Numbered from the stretch's first letter, positions 43,715 to 53,200 are shown. The stretch is DNA of 64,000 bases from an uncultured Gammaproteobacteria bacterium (GCA_902559355.1 CACEHM010000003.1:62001-126000), one strand, 5' to 3'. Made by a program: numbers and translations. The notes: a model not told the origin generated them from the sequence alone.

Positions 43715-44619
43715 TGTTAGATTATTTTAAGAGGCTAAAAGCATTCCAAATAATAGCAACCATCGTAATTGTTGGTCTTTTATATGGAGCTATTAATCTT
43801 TATACAAAAATACAATTTTATAAGTCTTTTGCAAATCAAACTAGAATAATATCTGTAGCAGCACAAAAAGTTCAAATTAGTTCAATCAATAAAATTTATC
43901 CAGCAACATCCGTTATAGAATCAAAAAAATCATATAATGTTATTTCAAAAACAGATGGAATCCTCAATGATATTTTCTTTTCAGAATCATCTTTTGTAAA
44001 TAAAGGGGATAAACTTTTTTCTATTTTATCTACATCTTCAATTGGTGAAATATTAATTACGGCACCATTTGATGGATACGTAGGGCTAACAGATTACAAA
44101 ATTGGTGACAAATTAAAAAATGGAGATCTTTTATTAACACTTGATGATATGTCTTCAATGAAAGCCTTCATTTATTTACCCGAGAAAATCTTGCCACAAA
44201 TAGCAGGAAATATTAAATACATAGCAAGCTCAAAACTTTTTCCTGAACAAAAATATTTTGGTGTGATATCAAATATTGACCAAAGAGTTAATAGAGACTC
44301 ACGCACTATTAGAGCATATGCCATAATTGATAATAAAAATAATAATCTTCGTCCTGGATTAATGCTTAATATTGATATTATTCTTGAGGAGATTGAAGCT
44401 ACTATGTTGATTCCTGAAGAGTCAGTATTAACATCTGAAGACTTCAGTTATGTATTTGTGATTGAAGAAGATATTGCAAAGTTAAAAGAAGTAAATATTG
44501 GTATCAGCAGTAATGGAATGATACAAATCCTAAGCGGTATAAGCTCTGGAGATAAAGTCGTAACTTTGGGTCATGAAAAACTCAAAGACGGTTCTAAAAT
44601 TAAAATTATTGAAAATTAA
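43714..44619 (+). CDS. RND efflux periplasmic adaptor subunit
   Basis: A 301-residue membrane fusion protein. It has an N-terminal anchor helix (residues 14-30), a split lipoyl-like barrel-sandwich domain (ESKKSYNVISKTDGILNDIFFSESSFVNKGDKLF near residue 70 and ITAPFDGYVGLTDYKIGDKLKNGDLLLTL near residue 112) with almost no alpha-hairpin between the halves, a beta barrel (YFGVISNIDQRVNRDSRTIRAYAII near residue 187) and a membrane-proximal domain. The nearly missing hairpin is like the shorter adaptors of this class. It is coupled to the RND pump by TAATG. No outer membrane channel gene is nearby. Confidence 0.88.
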   Translation: MLDYFKRLKAFQIIATIVIVGLLYGAINLYTKIQFYKSFANQTRIISVAAQKVQISSINKIYPATSVIESKKSYNVISKTDGILNDIFFSESSFVNKGDKLFSILSTSSIGEILITAPFDGYVGLTDYKIGDKLKNGDLLLTLDDMSSMKAFIYLPEKILPQIAGNIKYIASSKLFPEQKYFGVISNIDQRVNRDSRTIRAYAIIDNKNNNLRPGLMLNIDIILEEIEATMLIPEESVLTSEDFSYVFVIEEDIAKLKEVNIGISSNGMIQILSGISSGDKVVTLGHEKLKDGSKIKIIEN

Positions 44620-47600
44620 TGCATATATCTGAAACCACTGTCAATCGTCCTGTATTTGCAGCTGTACTAAGTTTATTTGTAATATTGATAGGTTTAGCAT
44701 CATATGACAAATTGACTATACGAGAGTATCCTGATATTGATAGACCTGTTGTAACAGTAACAACTATTTATACTGGCGCATCATCTAAGATTCTCGAGAG
44801 AGATGTTACTGAAATTATTGAAGATAGTCTTTCAGGTATTTCTGGTATTAGAGAAATTACTTCGGAAAGCAGAGATGAATTGTCTAAGATTAGAATAGAG
44901 TTTACTCTAGAGACTAACTTAGACACAGCCGCGAATGATGTAAGAGATAAGGTCTCAAGAATAGCAGCTTTACTTCCTAATGAAGCTGATAACCCACGTA
45001 TAGCTAAATCAGATTCTGACGCTCGAGCGATTATGTGGATAGGCTTCTCGAGCGATATACTAACTTCCATACAACTTAATGATTATTTAGATAGAAACAT
45101 TGTTGATAGATTATCTATCCAACCTGGTGTTGCCTCAATAACTATTGGAGGTGAGAGGAAGTATTCAATAAGAATATGGATGGACCCGGAGCAAATCGCA
45201 TCACGTCAACTAACTATTGTTGATGTAATCAGAGCAATTAAGAATGAAAATATTGAAAGAGGCGCTGGCAGATTTGAGTCATCTGAACGAGAAGTAGGAC
45301 TTAAGCTAGATTCAAAACTTAAAACTCTAGAGGAATATAACAAAATTGTTATAAGACATTTTGGAGATTCAAAAATTATTTTGTCAGATGTTGCAAGAAT
45401 AGAAATAGGACCAGAATCTGAAAGAGGATTCTTAAGAGCAAATAAAAAAAGTGCCATTGGCCTAGGTATCGTAAGACAAACAAAATCTAATGTACTAGAT
45501 GTGGCTAATAACATTAAAGAAGAATTAGAGTTAATAAGACCCTCTCTCCCTGAAAGTATAGATATGAGCATAGGTTATGATCAATCTAAATTTGTAAATG
45601 AATCAATTTATGAAATACGCTTTGCTCTGACAGTTTCTATGATTTTGGTAATCTTAATTATTTACTACTTTTTATCATCAAAGGCGGCAACAATTATACC
45701 CGCTATAACCATTCCAATATCAATTATAGGAACATTCTTCATAATTCATATTTTTGGATATTCACTTAATGTATTAACTTTTTTAGCTTTGGTATTAGCA
45801 ATAGGATTAATTGTAGATGATTCAATTGTTGTTATGGAAAATATAAAAAGAAGGATAGAAAATGGAGAAGATAACTATACGGCAGCTATTAATGGAGCAA
45901 AGCAAATTACATTTGTTGTAATTGCTACAACACTTGTTCTTGTAAGTGTATTTTTACCTTTATCATTCATGGGTGGTAAGACAGGAAGATTATTTATAGA
46001 ATTTGGTGTAGTACTATCATTTGCAGTTATAATCTCTAGTTTTGTTGCCTTAACACTGACGCCAATGATGTGTTCTAAGCTTCTTGAAAAAGATGATAAG
46101 CAGTCTGAGAGAAAATTATTTGCACAATTCAAAAGATTTTATGAAGCATCACTAGTTGTATCACAAAATAAACCTAAAATAGTTTATTCAGTTACAGTCA
46201 TTTTTATACTATTGTCAATTTTACTATTCCAGTTTTTGCCCAAAGAGCTCGCACCAACAGAAGATAGAGGTATTTTTATAGTATCCGTCAACGCACCAGA
46301 GGGTTCATCTTTAGATTATACAAATAATATGGTAAAAAAAGTTGAAAACGTTTTAGAGGAATATGTAGACAAGGGTGAAATTAAAACTGTTTTTGCAATT
46401 GTTGCGCCTGGATTCTCCGGAGAACCTGGCAATGTTAATTCGGCATTTATATTCGCATCTCTAACGCCATGGGAGAATCGAAGACATCAAAAAGAAATAG
46501 TTAGAGAAATATTTCCAAAATTAATTTCAATGCCAGGTGCAATGATTTTTACAATTAATCCACCAAGCCTTGGACAGAGCCCATTTAAAACGCCTGTTCG
46601 ATTTGTTATTAGTGGAACAGATTATGATCAGGTAGGACAATGGGGGAAAAATATAAAAGATATTTCTGAAGATATTGGTCTTAGAAGTGCGAGAATTGAT
46701 TACAAAGTTGATAAGCCTCGAATAAACCTAAAAATTAACAGAGATTCTGCTTCTAACCTTGGAGTATCTGCAGAGGATATTGCAACAACATTAGATGCAC
46801 TTTATGCATCACGTAAGGTTACGAAATTTTCTAAAGATGGTTTGACCTATAATGTAATAGTAAAAGCTGATGATAAATATTTAGTTGACACATCAAATCT
46901 TGATAACATCTTCATTAAGTCTAGTGTCACTAACCAACTTATACCCTTAAGTAATTTGGTTACGAATTCTGTAGAAGCTACAAGTAAAAGTCTAAAACGT
47001 ATTAATAGATTACCATCTGTCACACTGTCCTCAAGCCTGGCCCCAGGATCATCCCTTGGAGCTACTTTAGATGATTTATCGAAAGCTTCTTCAGATATTC
47101 TTCCCTCAAGCGCTAAAGTATCATTCGCAGGAGCATCAAAAGAGTATTATGAAACAGGTTATAAATTAGAATTAACTATTCTTCTTGCTATATTAGTTGT
47201 CTATCTTGTTCTCTCAGCTCAGTTTGAAAGTTTTCGAAATCCTTTAATAATAATTTTAACTGTGCCTATCACTATGACAGCTGGCATCTACTCCTTATTT
47301 GTCACTGGCGGGTCATTAAATGTATACAGTCAAATTGGATTTCTTATGCTGATTGGGTTGATAGCTAAAAATGGCATTCTGGTTGTAGAATTTGCTAATC
47401 AACTAAAAGATGATGGAGTCAAAATATCAAAAGCGATTATCGAATCATCCATTATTAGGTTTAGACCAGTAGTCATGACAACACTATCAACATTATTAGG
47501 ATCTATACCGTTAATAATAAGTTCTGGTGCTGGAGCAGAAAGCAGATTTGCTATGGCAATTGTCGTTTTTGGTGGTATTGCCCTAGCATCATTTATTACA

Positions 47601-47648
47601 CTATATTTAATACCAGCATTATATTTACTAATTGAAAAAGATAATTAG
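44619..47648 (+). CDS. RND-family multidrug efflux permease
   Basis: A 1009-residue HAE1-type RND transporter that would export hydrophobic compounds with proton motive force. It begins HISETTVNRPVFAAVLSLFVILIGL, has the twelve-helix double-repeat layout, the proton relay aspartates in LIVDDSIVVMENIKRR near residue 396, and the lysine in LIAKNGILVVEFANQLK near residue 914. Porter-domain stretches such as PEDRGIFIV-like PTEDRGIFIVSVNAPEGSSL are present. The substrate cannot be deduced. It ends overlapping the stop of a convergent cytochrome c gene by four bases. Confidence 0.92.
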   Translation: MHISETTVNRPVFAAVLSLFVILIGLASYDKLTIREYPDIDRPVVTVTTIYTGASSKILERDVTEIIEDSLSGISGIREITSESRDELSKIRIEFTLETNLDTAANDVRDKVSRIAALLPNEADNPRIAKSDSDARAIMWIGFSSDILTSIQLNDYLDRNIVDRLSIQPGVASITIGGERKYSIRIWMDPEQIASRQLTIVDVIRAIKNENIERGAGRFESSEREVGLKLDSKLKTLEEYNKIVIRHFGDSKIILSDVARIEIGPESERGFLRANKKSAIGLGIVRQTKSNVLDVANNIKEELELIRPSLPESIDMSIGYDQSKFVNESIYEIRFALTVSMILVILIIYYFLSSKAATIIPAITIPISIIGTFFIIHIFGYSLNVLTFLALVLAIGLIVDDSIVVMENIKRRIENGEDNYTAAINGAKQITFVVIATTLVLVSVFLPLSFMGGKTGRLFIEFGVVLSFAVIISSFVALTLTPMMCSKLLEKDDKQSERKLFAQFKRFYEASLVVSQNKPKIVYSVTVIFILLSILLFQFLPKELAPTEDRGIFIVSVNAPEGSSLDYTNNMVKKVENVLEEYVDKGEIKTVFAIVAPGFSGEPGNVNSAFIFASLTPWENRRHQKEIVREIFPKLISMPGAMIFTINPPSLGQSPFKTPVRFVISGTDYDQVGQWGKNIKDISEDIGLRSARIDYKVDKPRINLKINRDSASNLGVSAEDIATTLDALYASRKVTKFSKDGLTYNVIVKADDKYLVDTSNLDNIFIKSSVTNQLIPLSNLVTNSVEATSKSLKRINRLPSVTLSSSLAPGSSLGATLDDLSKASSDILPSSAKVSFAGASKEYYETGYKLELTILLAILVVYLVLSAQFESFRNPLIIILTVPITMTAGIYSLFVTGGSLNVYSQIGFLMLIGLIAKNGILVVEFANQLKDDGVKISKAIIESSIIRFRPVVMTTLSTLLGSIPLIISSGAGAESRFAMAIVVFGGIALASFITLYLIPALYLLIEKDN

Positions 47649-47968
47649 TTTTTAGGAATGATATTTAAACCCTTCTGTTTAGAATAATATGTTGATAAAT
47701 CTACTATATCTTGACTTGATAAACCTGCAGCAAAACCACTCATAATCGCATTTTTTCTCTCACCACTCTTATATGAATTTAGAGCATGTATAAGATAATT
47801 TTTATATTGGCCTGCTAGTCGGGGATACATCTTATTATCATTATTACCATCTGTTCCATGACAAGCCGAGCAAGTTACTGATTTTTCTTTACCTCTATCA
47901 TAACTACTATCTGCTATGGCAATGTTACTCACTAAAAGTGTGAAGCATATGATAACCAAGTTTCTCAT
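47645..47968 (-). CDS. Periplasmic class I cytochrome c (second of a pair)
   Basis: A 107-residue protein with a signal peptide (residues 1-19, ending AIADS), one haem site CSACH near residue 34, and the C-terminal methionine ligand in AIMSGFAAGLSSQDIVDLSTYYSKQ near residue 80. It resembles the small c4/c553-like cytochromes used as electron shuttles. Its start overlaps the stop of the related upstream cytochrome by TAATG, so the two are made together and probably arose by duplication. They may carry electrons from Sox or C1 oxidation; that is inference. Confidence 0.88.
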   Translation of the reverse strand: MRNLVIICFTLLVSNIAIADSSYDRGKEKSVTCSACHGTDGNNDNKMYPRLAGQYKNYLIHALNSYKSGERKNAIMSGFAAGLSSQDIVDLSTYYSKQKGLNIIPKN

Positions 47969-48273
47969 TATTTAATTGACTCAAAGTAGTTAGCTATATC
48001 AATGATATCTTGATCAGATAATCCTGATGCATTAGCATGCATAGTTTGATGATTGCGATCACCATTTTGATAAGATTTGAGTGCCGATATAATGTAATCA
48101 GCATGTTGACCACCTAATTTAGGAACCTTATATGTAGGATAAGTATTATTGTATCCTTCTATCGCATGGCAGCCGACACAAGTCTCTGATTTTTCCTTAC
48201 CAGTGTATTCGTCTGCATGAATATGTGATGAAGTGAGAATTAATAATATAAGGCTTTTAAGTATGGCTTTCAT
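47968..48273 (-). CDS. Periplasmic class I cytochrome c (first of a pair)
   Basis: A 101-residue protein with a signal peptide (residues 1-20, ending HIHAD), a haem site CVGCH near residue 32 and a methionine-ligand region HQTMHANASGLSDQDIIDIANYFES near residue 73. It is similar in layout to the following cytochrome, so the pair looks like a tandem duplication of a c553/c4-type monohaem unit. Such paired domains resemble the two halves of cytochrome c4 split into separate genes. A tataat on the minus strand lies 12 bases upstream of the start. Confidence 0.88.
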   Translation of the reverse strand: MKAILKSLILLILTSSHIHADEYTGKEKSETCVGCHAIEGYNNTYPTYKVPKLGGQHADYIISALKSYQNGDRNHQTMHANASGLSDQDIIDIANYFESIK

Positions 48274-48285
48274 AAAATTTGTGGC

Positions 48286-48291
48286 ATTATA
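48286..48291 (-). promoter_or_regulatory. Possible -10 for the cytochrome c pair
   Basis: Read leftward, tataat ends 12 bases before the start codon at 48273, so the leader would be about five bases. A weak -35-like tttatc lies 17 bases further upstream (48309-48314). Confidence 0.35.
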
Positions 48292-48329
48292 GCATTAAAT
48301 TTAAAAGAGATAAAAGAAGATTTTTTTTG

Positions 48330-48335
48330 TATAAT
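48330..48335 (+). promoter_or_regulatory. Possible -10 for fmdB-aspS
   Basis: A tataat follows a run of eight T and a G, 35 bases before the fmdB start. No clear -35 is visible. The intergenic gap between the divergent cytochrome and fmdB genes must hold promoters for both directions, which supports a promoter here. Confidence 0.35.
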
Positions 48336-48370
48336 ATTTCAATAATCATAAACGATTTTAGTCATTAATT

Positions 48371-48583
48371 ATGCCGATATACGAATATAAATGTGTGGAT
48401 TGTGGAGAGACATTCGAAGTGATTCAAAAAATATCTGAAAATAAGCTTACTAATTGTAAGTGTGGTAACGATGGTAAAGTACAAAGACTAGTATCATCAT
48501 CAGGTTTTAGACTTAAAGGCTCAGGCTGGTATGAGACTGATTTTAAAACTAAGAAACCAAGTACAAAAAAAACGGATACATAA
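48371..48583 (+). CDS. FmdB-family zinc ribbon protein
   Basis: A 70-residue protein with the FmdB N-terminus MPIYEYKCVDCGETFEVIQKI, two cysteine pairs (CxxC near residue 8 and CKCG near residue 29) forming a zinc ribbon, then SSSGFRLKGSGWYETDFK, the recurrent tail of this family. The name comes from formamide/amide regulation in Methylophilus but the general function is unknown. It is the usual partner immediately upstream of aspS in gammaproteobacteria and is separated from it by one base. Confidence 0.85.
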   Translation: MPIYEYKCVDCGETFEVIQKISENKLTNCKCGNDGKVQRLVSSSGFRLKGSGWYETDFKTKKPSTKKTDT

Positions 48584-48584
48584 A

Positions 48585-50345
48585 ATGAATAGAACATACT
48601 GCGGAAGTGTTGATAATAAAGCTATCAATAATAATCTAGTAGTTAATGGCTGGGTCAACACACGAAGAGATCACGGCGGTGTAATTTTTATTGATTTGAG
48701 GGATCATACTGGTATTCTTCAAGTCGTTTTCAATCCTGATAATAAGAAAGTATTTGAGCAGGCCCAAAGCCTTAGAACAGAATATGTTCTTGAAATAAAA
48801 GGGAACATTAAAAAAAGACTCGATGGTACAGCCAACAAAGAAATGCTAACGGGTGAAGTTGAATTAATAGCTGATGAATTAGTAATACTTAATACTTCAA
48901 AAACTCCTCCATTTAAAATAAATGATGAAAAAACTAATGAGGATCTTAGGTTACAATATAGATATATCGATCTTCGTGGATCGAAAATGCAAGATAATCT
49001 TAGATTTAGATCTAAACTTTATAACATAATTCGTAATCACCTTAGTGAAAATGAATTTAATGAGATAGAAACTCCTATATTAACAAAACCTACGCCAGAG
49101 GGTGCTAGGGATTACATAGTACCAAGTCGTGTACATAAATCGAACTTTTTTGCACTACCACAATCACCACAATTATTTAAACAGATGTTAATGATCTCAG
49201 GGCTTGATAAATATTTTCAAATTGCAAAATGTTTTCGTGATGAAGATTTAAGAGCAGATAGACAACCAGAGTTCACTCAATTGGATATCGAATGTTCTTT
49301 CTACAATGAGGAGGAAGTTATGAAATTATCTGAATCTCTCATGAATAAAATATTCTCATCTCTTATTCAAGAGAATATAAAACTAGATTACCCAAGGATG
49401 ACTTACAAAGAATCTATGAATAAATATGGATGTGATAAACCAGATTTAAGAAATCCTCTGGTATTAAATGATATAACAACTATATTAACAAACACGGAAT
49501 TTAAAGTTTTTAAAGACTGCAGTAATGATTCTAAAAAGAGAATAGTAGCACTTAATATTCCTGGTGGAAGTCAAATGAGCAGGAAAAATATAGATGAATA
49601 TACAGAATTAGTAAAAACTTTTGGAGCAAAGGGTCTAGCATATTTTAAGATAGATAATATTGATGATATTGAAACTGGAGTGAACTCACCTATAAAAAAA
49701 TTCCTTAGCATAAATGAAATACAAAATATTTTACAGATAGTTAAACCTAAGTCTGGTGATTTAATATTCTTCTCAGCAGATACACTTGATATTGTTAATA
49801 GCTCTATGTCCTCGCTTATATCAAGAATTGGTAAAGATCTTGATTTAGTCTCTAATGATTTTAAATTCCTGTGGATAATTGATTATCCAATGTTTGAATA
49901 TGAAAAAAACAGCAATCAACTAACATCACTTCATCACCCTTTTACATCACCATCCGATGATCAGGCATCAAATTTTAGTGATAAGACACTTTCAAGAGCA
50001 TATGACCTTACTCTTAATGGGAATGAGATAGGTGGAGGTTCTGTACGTATACATAAAAAATCTCTTCAAATGGATGTTTTTAAAGCACTTAATCTCACAA
50101 ACGAAGATATTGATAATAAATTTGGTTTTTTTCTAGAGGCACTTGAATATGGTTGCCCGCCTCATGCAGGTATAGCTTTTGGCTTAGATAGGATTGTAAT
50201 GATTTTGAAAAATCTTACCTCAATAAGGGATACTATTGCATTTCCTAAAACACAATCATCTGCTTGTCTTTTGACTGATGCTCCTACAGAGATTGATTCT
50301 GATCAGTTGAGAGAATTAAGCATTAAAATAAATAAACCTAAATAA
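48585..50345 (+). CDS. aspS: Aspartate-tRNA ligase
   Basis: AspRS charges tRNA-Asp. The 586-residue bacterial-type class II enzyme has an N-terminal OB fold (VNGWVNTRRDHGGVIFIDLRDHTGILQVVF), motif 1 around FNEIETPILTKPTPEGARDYIVPSR near residue 158, motif 2 FQIAKCFRDEDLRADRQPEFTQLDIECSF near residue 213, the bacterial GAD insertion in the middle, and motif 3 GIAFGLDRIVMIL near residue 528. The ATG at 48585 fits the family start; the longer open frame at 48531 lies inside fmdB. Whether it also makes Asp-tRNA-Asn depends on other genes not seen here. TAATG overlap with nadA. Confidence 0.95.
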   Translation: MNRTYCGSVDNKAINNNLVVNGWVNTRRDHGGVIFIDLRDHTGILQVVFNPDNKKVFEQAQSLRTEYVLEIKGNIKKRLDGTANKEMLTGEVELIADELVILNTSKTPPFKINDEKTNEDLRLQYRYIDLRGSKMQDNLRFRSKLYNIIRNHLSENEFNEIETPILTKPTPEGARDYIVPSRVHKSNFFALPQSPQLFKQMLMISGLDKYFQIAKCFRDEDLRADRQPEFTQLDIECSFYNEEEVMKLSESLMNKIFSSLIQENIKLDYPRMTYKESMNKYGCDKPDLRNPLVLNDITTILTNTEFKVFKDCSNDSKKRIVALNIPGGSQMSRKNIDEYTELVKTFGAKGLAYFKIDNIDDIETGVNSPIKKFLSINEIQNILQIVKPKSGDLIFFSADTLDIVNSSMSSLISRIGKDLDLVSNDFKFLWIIDYPMFEYEKNSNQLTSLHHPFTSPSDDQASNFSDKTLSRAYDLTLNGNEIGGGSVRIHKKSLQMDVFKALNLTNEDIDNKFGFFLEALEYGCPPHAGIAFGLDRIVMILKNLTSIRDTIAFPKTQSSACLLTDAPTEIDSDQLRELSIKINKPK

Positions 50346-51334
50346 TGGATAGTCATTACAACGAAAAGTTAAATCTAGTTAAAGATTTTTTGAAAAAAAA
50401 TAATGCTAAGCTTATAGCGCATTACTATGTTGATGCAGAATTACAAAAACTCGCTGAAGATACAGGCGGGTGTGTTGCGGACTCTCTGCAGATGGCAAAA
50501 TTTGGTTCACAGCAGGAAGAAGCCAACCTTATAATTGCAGGTGTTAAATTTATGGGAGAAACTGCAAAAATACTCAATCCAGAAAAAAATATATATGTTC
50601 TTGATAAAGAAGCAACATGTTCGTTAGATGAAAGTTGTAAGGTTGATGAGTTTAGAAAATTTTGTAGTGATTATCCTGATAGAGAAGTTGTTGTGTATGC
50701 AAATACAAGTGCGGAAGTAAAATCTATTTCAGATTGGGTTGTAACATCAAGTATTGCAATTCCTCTCGTAGAAAACTTAGCTAGAAAAGGAAAAAAAATT
50801 ATTTGGGCGCCCGATAAATACCTTGGTGCATATATAGAAGACCAAACTGGTATAGATATGAAGATTTGGGATGGCTCATGTATAGTTCATGAAGAATATA
50901 AAACTATAGAGTTGAAAAAGCTCAAGAAGCAACTTGATGATTGTGAAGTCTTGGTGCATCCTGAGTCGCCTAGAAGCGTTATTCAACTTGCTGATGTTGT
51001 AGGTTCTACAACAAAATTAATAAATGCATCAAAGAGTAGTAAATCAAAAAATATTATTGTTGCAACAGAAAAAGGTATCTTTTATCAAATGAAAAAACTA
51101 TCTCCCGATAAGAACTTTTATGAAGCACCAACTGAAGGCGAAGGGGCAACATGTAAAAGCTGTGGAAGATGTCCTTGGATGAATTTAAACACATCCCAAA
51201 AATTAATTGATATATTTAAAAGTAATAATGAAATACTATTAAGTAATTCAATAATTCAATCTGCAAAAAAATCTATAAACAGAATGATTGAATTTGAAGA
51301 TAAATATTATCAAGAAAAAAAGAAGGTTTCATAA
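50345..51334 (+). CDS. nadA: Quinolinate synthase
   Basis: NadA condenses iminoaspartate with dihydroxyacetone phosphate to quinolinate for NAD synthesis, using a [4Fe-4S] cluster. The 329-residue protein has AHYYVDAELQKLAEDTGGCVADSLQMA near residue 24, VKFMGETAKILNPEK near residue 68, WAPDKYLGAYIEDQTG near residue 154 and the cluster cysteines including CKSCGRCPWMNLN near residue 272. It sits between aspS and yebC, which normally adjoin; this insertion is unusual. TAATG overlaps on both sides. nadB and nadC are not in the window. Confidence 0.94.
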   Translation: MDSHYNEKLNLVKDFLKKNNAKLIAHYYVDAELQKLAEDTGGCVADSLQMAKFGSQQEEANLIIAGVKFMGETAKILNPEKNIYVLDKEATCSLDESCKVDEFRKFCSDYPDREVVVYANTSAEVKSISDWVVTSSIAIPLVENLARKGKKIIWAPDKYLGAYIEDQTGIDMKIWDGSCIVHEEYKTIELKKLKKQLDDCEVLVHPESPRSVIQLADVVGSTTKLINASKSSKSKNIIVATEKGIFYQMKKLSPDKNFYEAPTEGEGATCKSCGRCPWMNLNTSQKLIDIFKSNNEILLSNSIIQSAKKSINRMIEFEDKYYQEKKKVS

Positions 51335-52047
51335 TGGCAGGACATAGTAAATGGGCAAATATACAACATAGAAAAAAAGCCCAAGACAATAAACGCGGTA
51401 AAGTATTTACAAAGATTATTAGAGAAATTACAGTTGCTGTCAAACTAGCAGGACCAGATATATCTAGTAACTCTCGACTACGGTTAGCTATGTCTAAAGC
51501 TAATAAAAATAGTGTTCCTAAAGATACGATAGAGAGAGCAATAAAAAAAGGTTCGGGACAGAGTAGTGATTCATTCGAGGAAATTACATATGAAGGATAT
51601 GGCCCTAAAGGTATCGCAGTTATTATTGAATGTCTTACTGATAACAAAAATAGGACTGTCTCAGAGGTAAGGCATGCTTTGACAAAATATAATGGAAGTC
51701 TTGGAACCAAGGGCTCAGTAGCACATCTTTTTAAGAAAATAGGTATTCTTACACTAATAGATACTTCAGAGGATGACTTGATTAACTATATTGATGAAAT
51801 AGAAATACTTGACTATGAACAAATTGATAATAACTGTGTTGTAAATACAGAGCCTGCTAATTTATTTAAAGTAAAATCCTTCTTCGAAGAGAAATCACTT
51901 CAAACAAAAGATGAAGAAATAATTTTAGAACCTATGACAATGTGTGATATTGATGAAACCGACATAGAACAAGTAGAACTATTTACTGAAAACCTTGAGG
52001 AATTAGATGATGTTCAAAATATTTATACAAACATCAATATTCTATAA
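51334..52047 (+). CDS. yebC: YebC/PmpR-family transcription/translation regulator
   Basis: A 237-residue protein with the family start MAGHSKWANIQHRKKAQDNKRGKVFTKIIREI, then KDTIERAIKKGSG near residue 59, YEGYGPKGIAVIIECLTDNKNRTVSEVRHALTKYNGSLGTKGSVAHLFKKIG near residue 82 and EPANLFKVK later. YebC proteins bind DNA as regulators, and recent work links the family to relieving ribosome stalling. The conserved place just before ruvC is kept. Start overlaps the nadA stop by TAATG. Confidence 0.95.
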   Translation: MAGHSKWANIQHRKKAQDNKRGKVFTKIIREITVAVKLAGPDISSNSRLRLAMSKANKNSVPKDTIERAIKKGSGQSSDSFEEITYEGYGPKGIAVIIECLTDNKNRTVSEVRHALTKYNGSLGTKGSVAHLFKKIGILTLIDTSEDDLINYIDEIEILDYEQIDNNCVVNTEPANLFKVKSFFEEKSLQTKDEEIILEPMTMCDIDETDIEQVELFTENLEELDDVQNIYTNINIL

Positions 52048-52052
52048 TTAAT

Positions 52053-52550
52053 ATGTCAGTCATATTAGGTATTGATCCAGGAACTAATATTACAGGCTAT
52101 GGAATTATTAATTTAGAGAATAATAGTTTATCTTATATTCACCATGAAATAATAAAAACTGGACTCAAAAATCTTTATACAACTAAGTTGTCCTTAATAC
52201 ATAAAAATACAAAACGTTTAATTGAAATATATAAACCAGATGAGGTTGCATTGGAGTCAGTTTTTTTTAGCGTGAATGCAGGAACGGCAATTAAACTTGG
52301 TCAAGCTAGAGGTGCTGCACTATCTGCGTGTTGCGGTGATGACAGATCTATTTATGAATATAGTCCAAGAAGAGTCAAAATGATAATAACTGGTAATGGC
52401 GCAGCAGATAAAGATGAACTTCAGAAATTTGTTAAGAGAAAACTACGTATACGAAGAAAACTAGAAATTGACGCATCAGATGCTCTAGGCGTAGCACTGT
52501 GCCATGGAATTACTAGTATTGATTCCCCTGAAGAAATTAAAGCTATATAG
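52053..52550 (+). CDS. ruvC: Holliday junction endonuclease RuvC
   Basis: RuvC resolves Holliday junctions by paired nicks. The 165-residue protein has VILGIDPGTNITGYGII at residues 3-19 with the first catalytic Asp, DEVALESVFFSVNAGTAIKLGQARGAAL near residue 64 with the catalytic Glu, and the C-terminal IDASDALGVALCHG near residue 138 with the last Asp residues. ruvA and ruvB, often next, are absent here; queE follows. Confidence 0.94.
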   Translation: MSVILGIDPGTNITGYGIINLENNSLSYIHHEIIKTGLKNLYTTKLSLIHKNTKRLIEIYKPDEVALESVFFSVNAGTAIKLGQARGAALSACCGDDRSIYEYSPRRVKMIITGNGAADKDELQKFVKRKLRIRRKLEIDASDALGVALCHGITSIDSPEEIKAI

Positions 52551-52558
52551 TATCTAGA

Positions 52559-53200
52559 ATGAAGAGCTTAATAATCAATGAAATATTTTATTCTATACAA
52601 GGTGAAACATCTAGATCTGGTTTACCAACATATTTCATAAGATTAACAGGATGTCCATTAAGATGTGCTTACTGTGATACAGGTTATGCATTTAATGCTG
52701 GATCTAAAATGTCATTTGAAGAAATCTTATCTAAGCTTAATAGAGATACTACAAAGTATATTACAATCACGGGCGGTGAACCGCTCTCTCAAAAAAATGT
52801 TCAAAGCCTTATGAAAGAACTATGTGATTTAAATTATTCTGTATCATTAGAAACTAGCAACGCCATTACTATCGAGGATGTAGATTCAAGGGTTTCAATT
52901 ATTTTAGATATTAAAACTCCTGGATCACGGGAATCAGATAAAAATTTAATTTCTAATTATTCTAAACTTAAGAAATCTGATGAACTAAAATTTGTTATTT
53001 GTAATCAAAAAGATTTTGAATGGGCCGTTGATTATATAAAAATAAATAATCTTTCTTCAATCTGTCCTATTGTATTTTCACCTTCATATAATCAAATGCC
53101 ATTATCTGAACTTGCAGACTTAATACTCAAAAACTCCCTTAATGTTAGATTGCAGACACAACTTCACAAAACAATATGGGGTGAAGTTAATGGAAAATAA
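52559..53200 (+). CDS. queE: 7-carboxy-7-deazaguanine synthase
   Basis: QueE is a radical SAM enzyme that makes 7-carboxy-7-deazaguanine on the path to queuosine. The 213-residue protein has NEIFYSIQGETSRSGLPTYFIRLTG at residues 7-31, the cluster motif CPLRCAYC with Cys32, Cys36 and Cys39, and TITGGEPLSQKNV near residue 69. C-terminal SPSYNQMPLSEL and LQTQLHKTIWG are typical. It overlaps queC by 11 bases; queD and queF are not seen. Confidence 0.93.
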   Translation: MKSLIINEIFYSIQGETSRSGLPTYFIRLTGCPLRCAYCDTGYAFNAGSKMSFEEILSKLNRDTTKYITITGGEPLSQKNVQSLMKELCDLNYSVSLETSNAITIEDVDSRVSIILDIKTPGSRESDKNLISNYSKLKKSDELKFVICNQKDFEWAVDYIKINNLSSICPIVFSPSYNQMPLSELADLILKNSLNVRLQTQLHKTIWGEVNGK

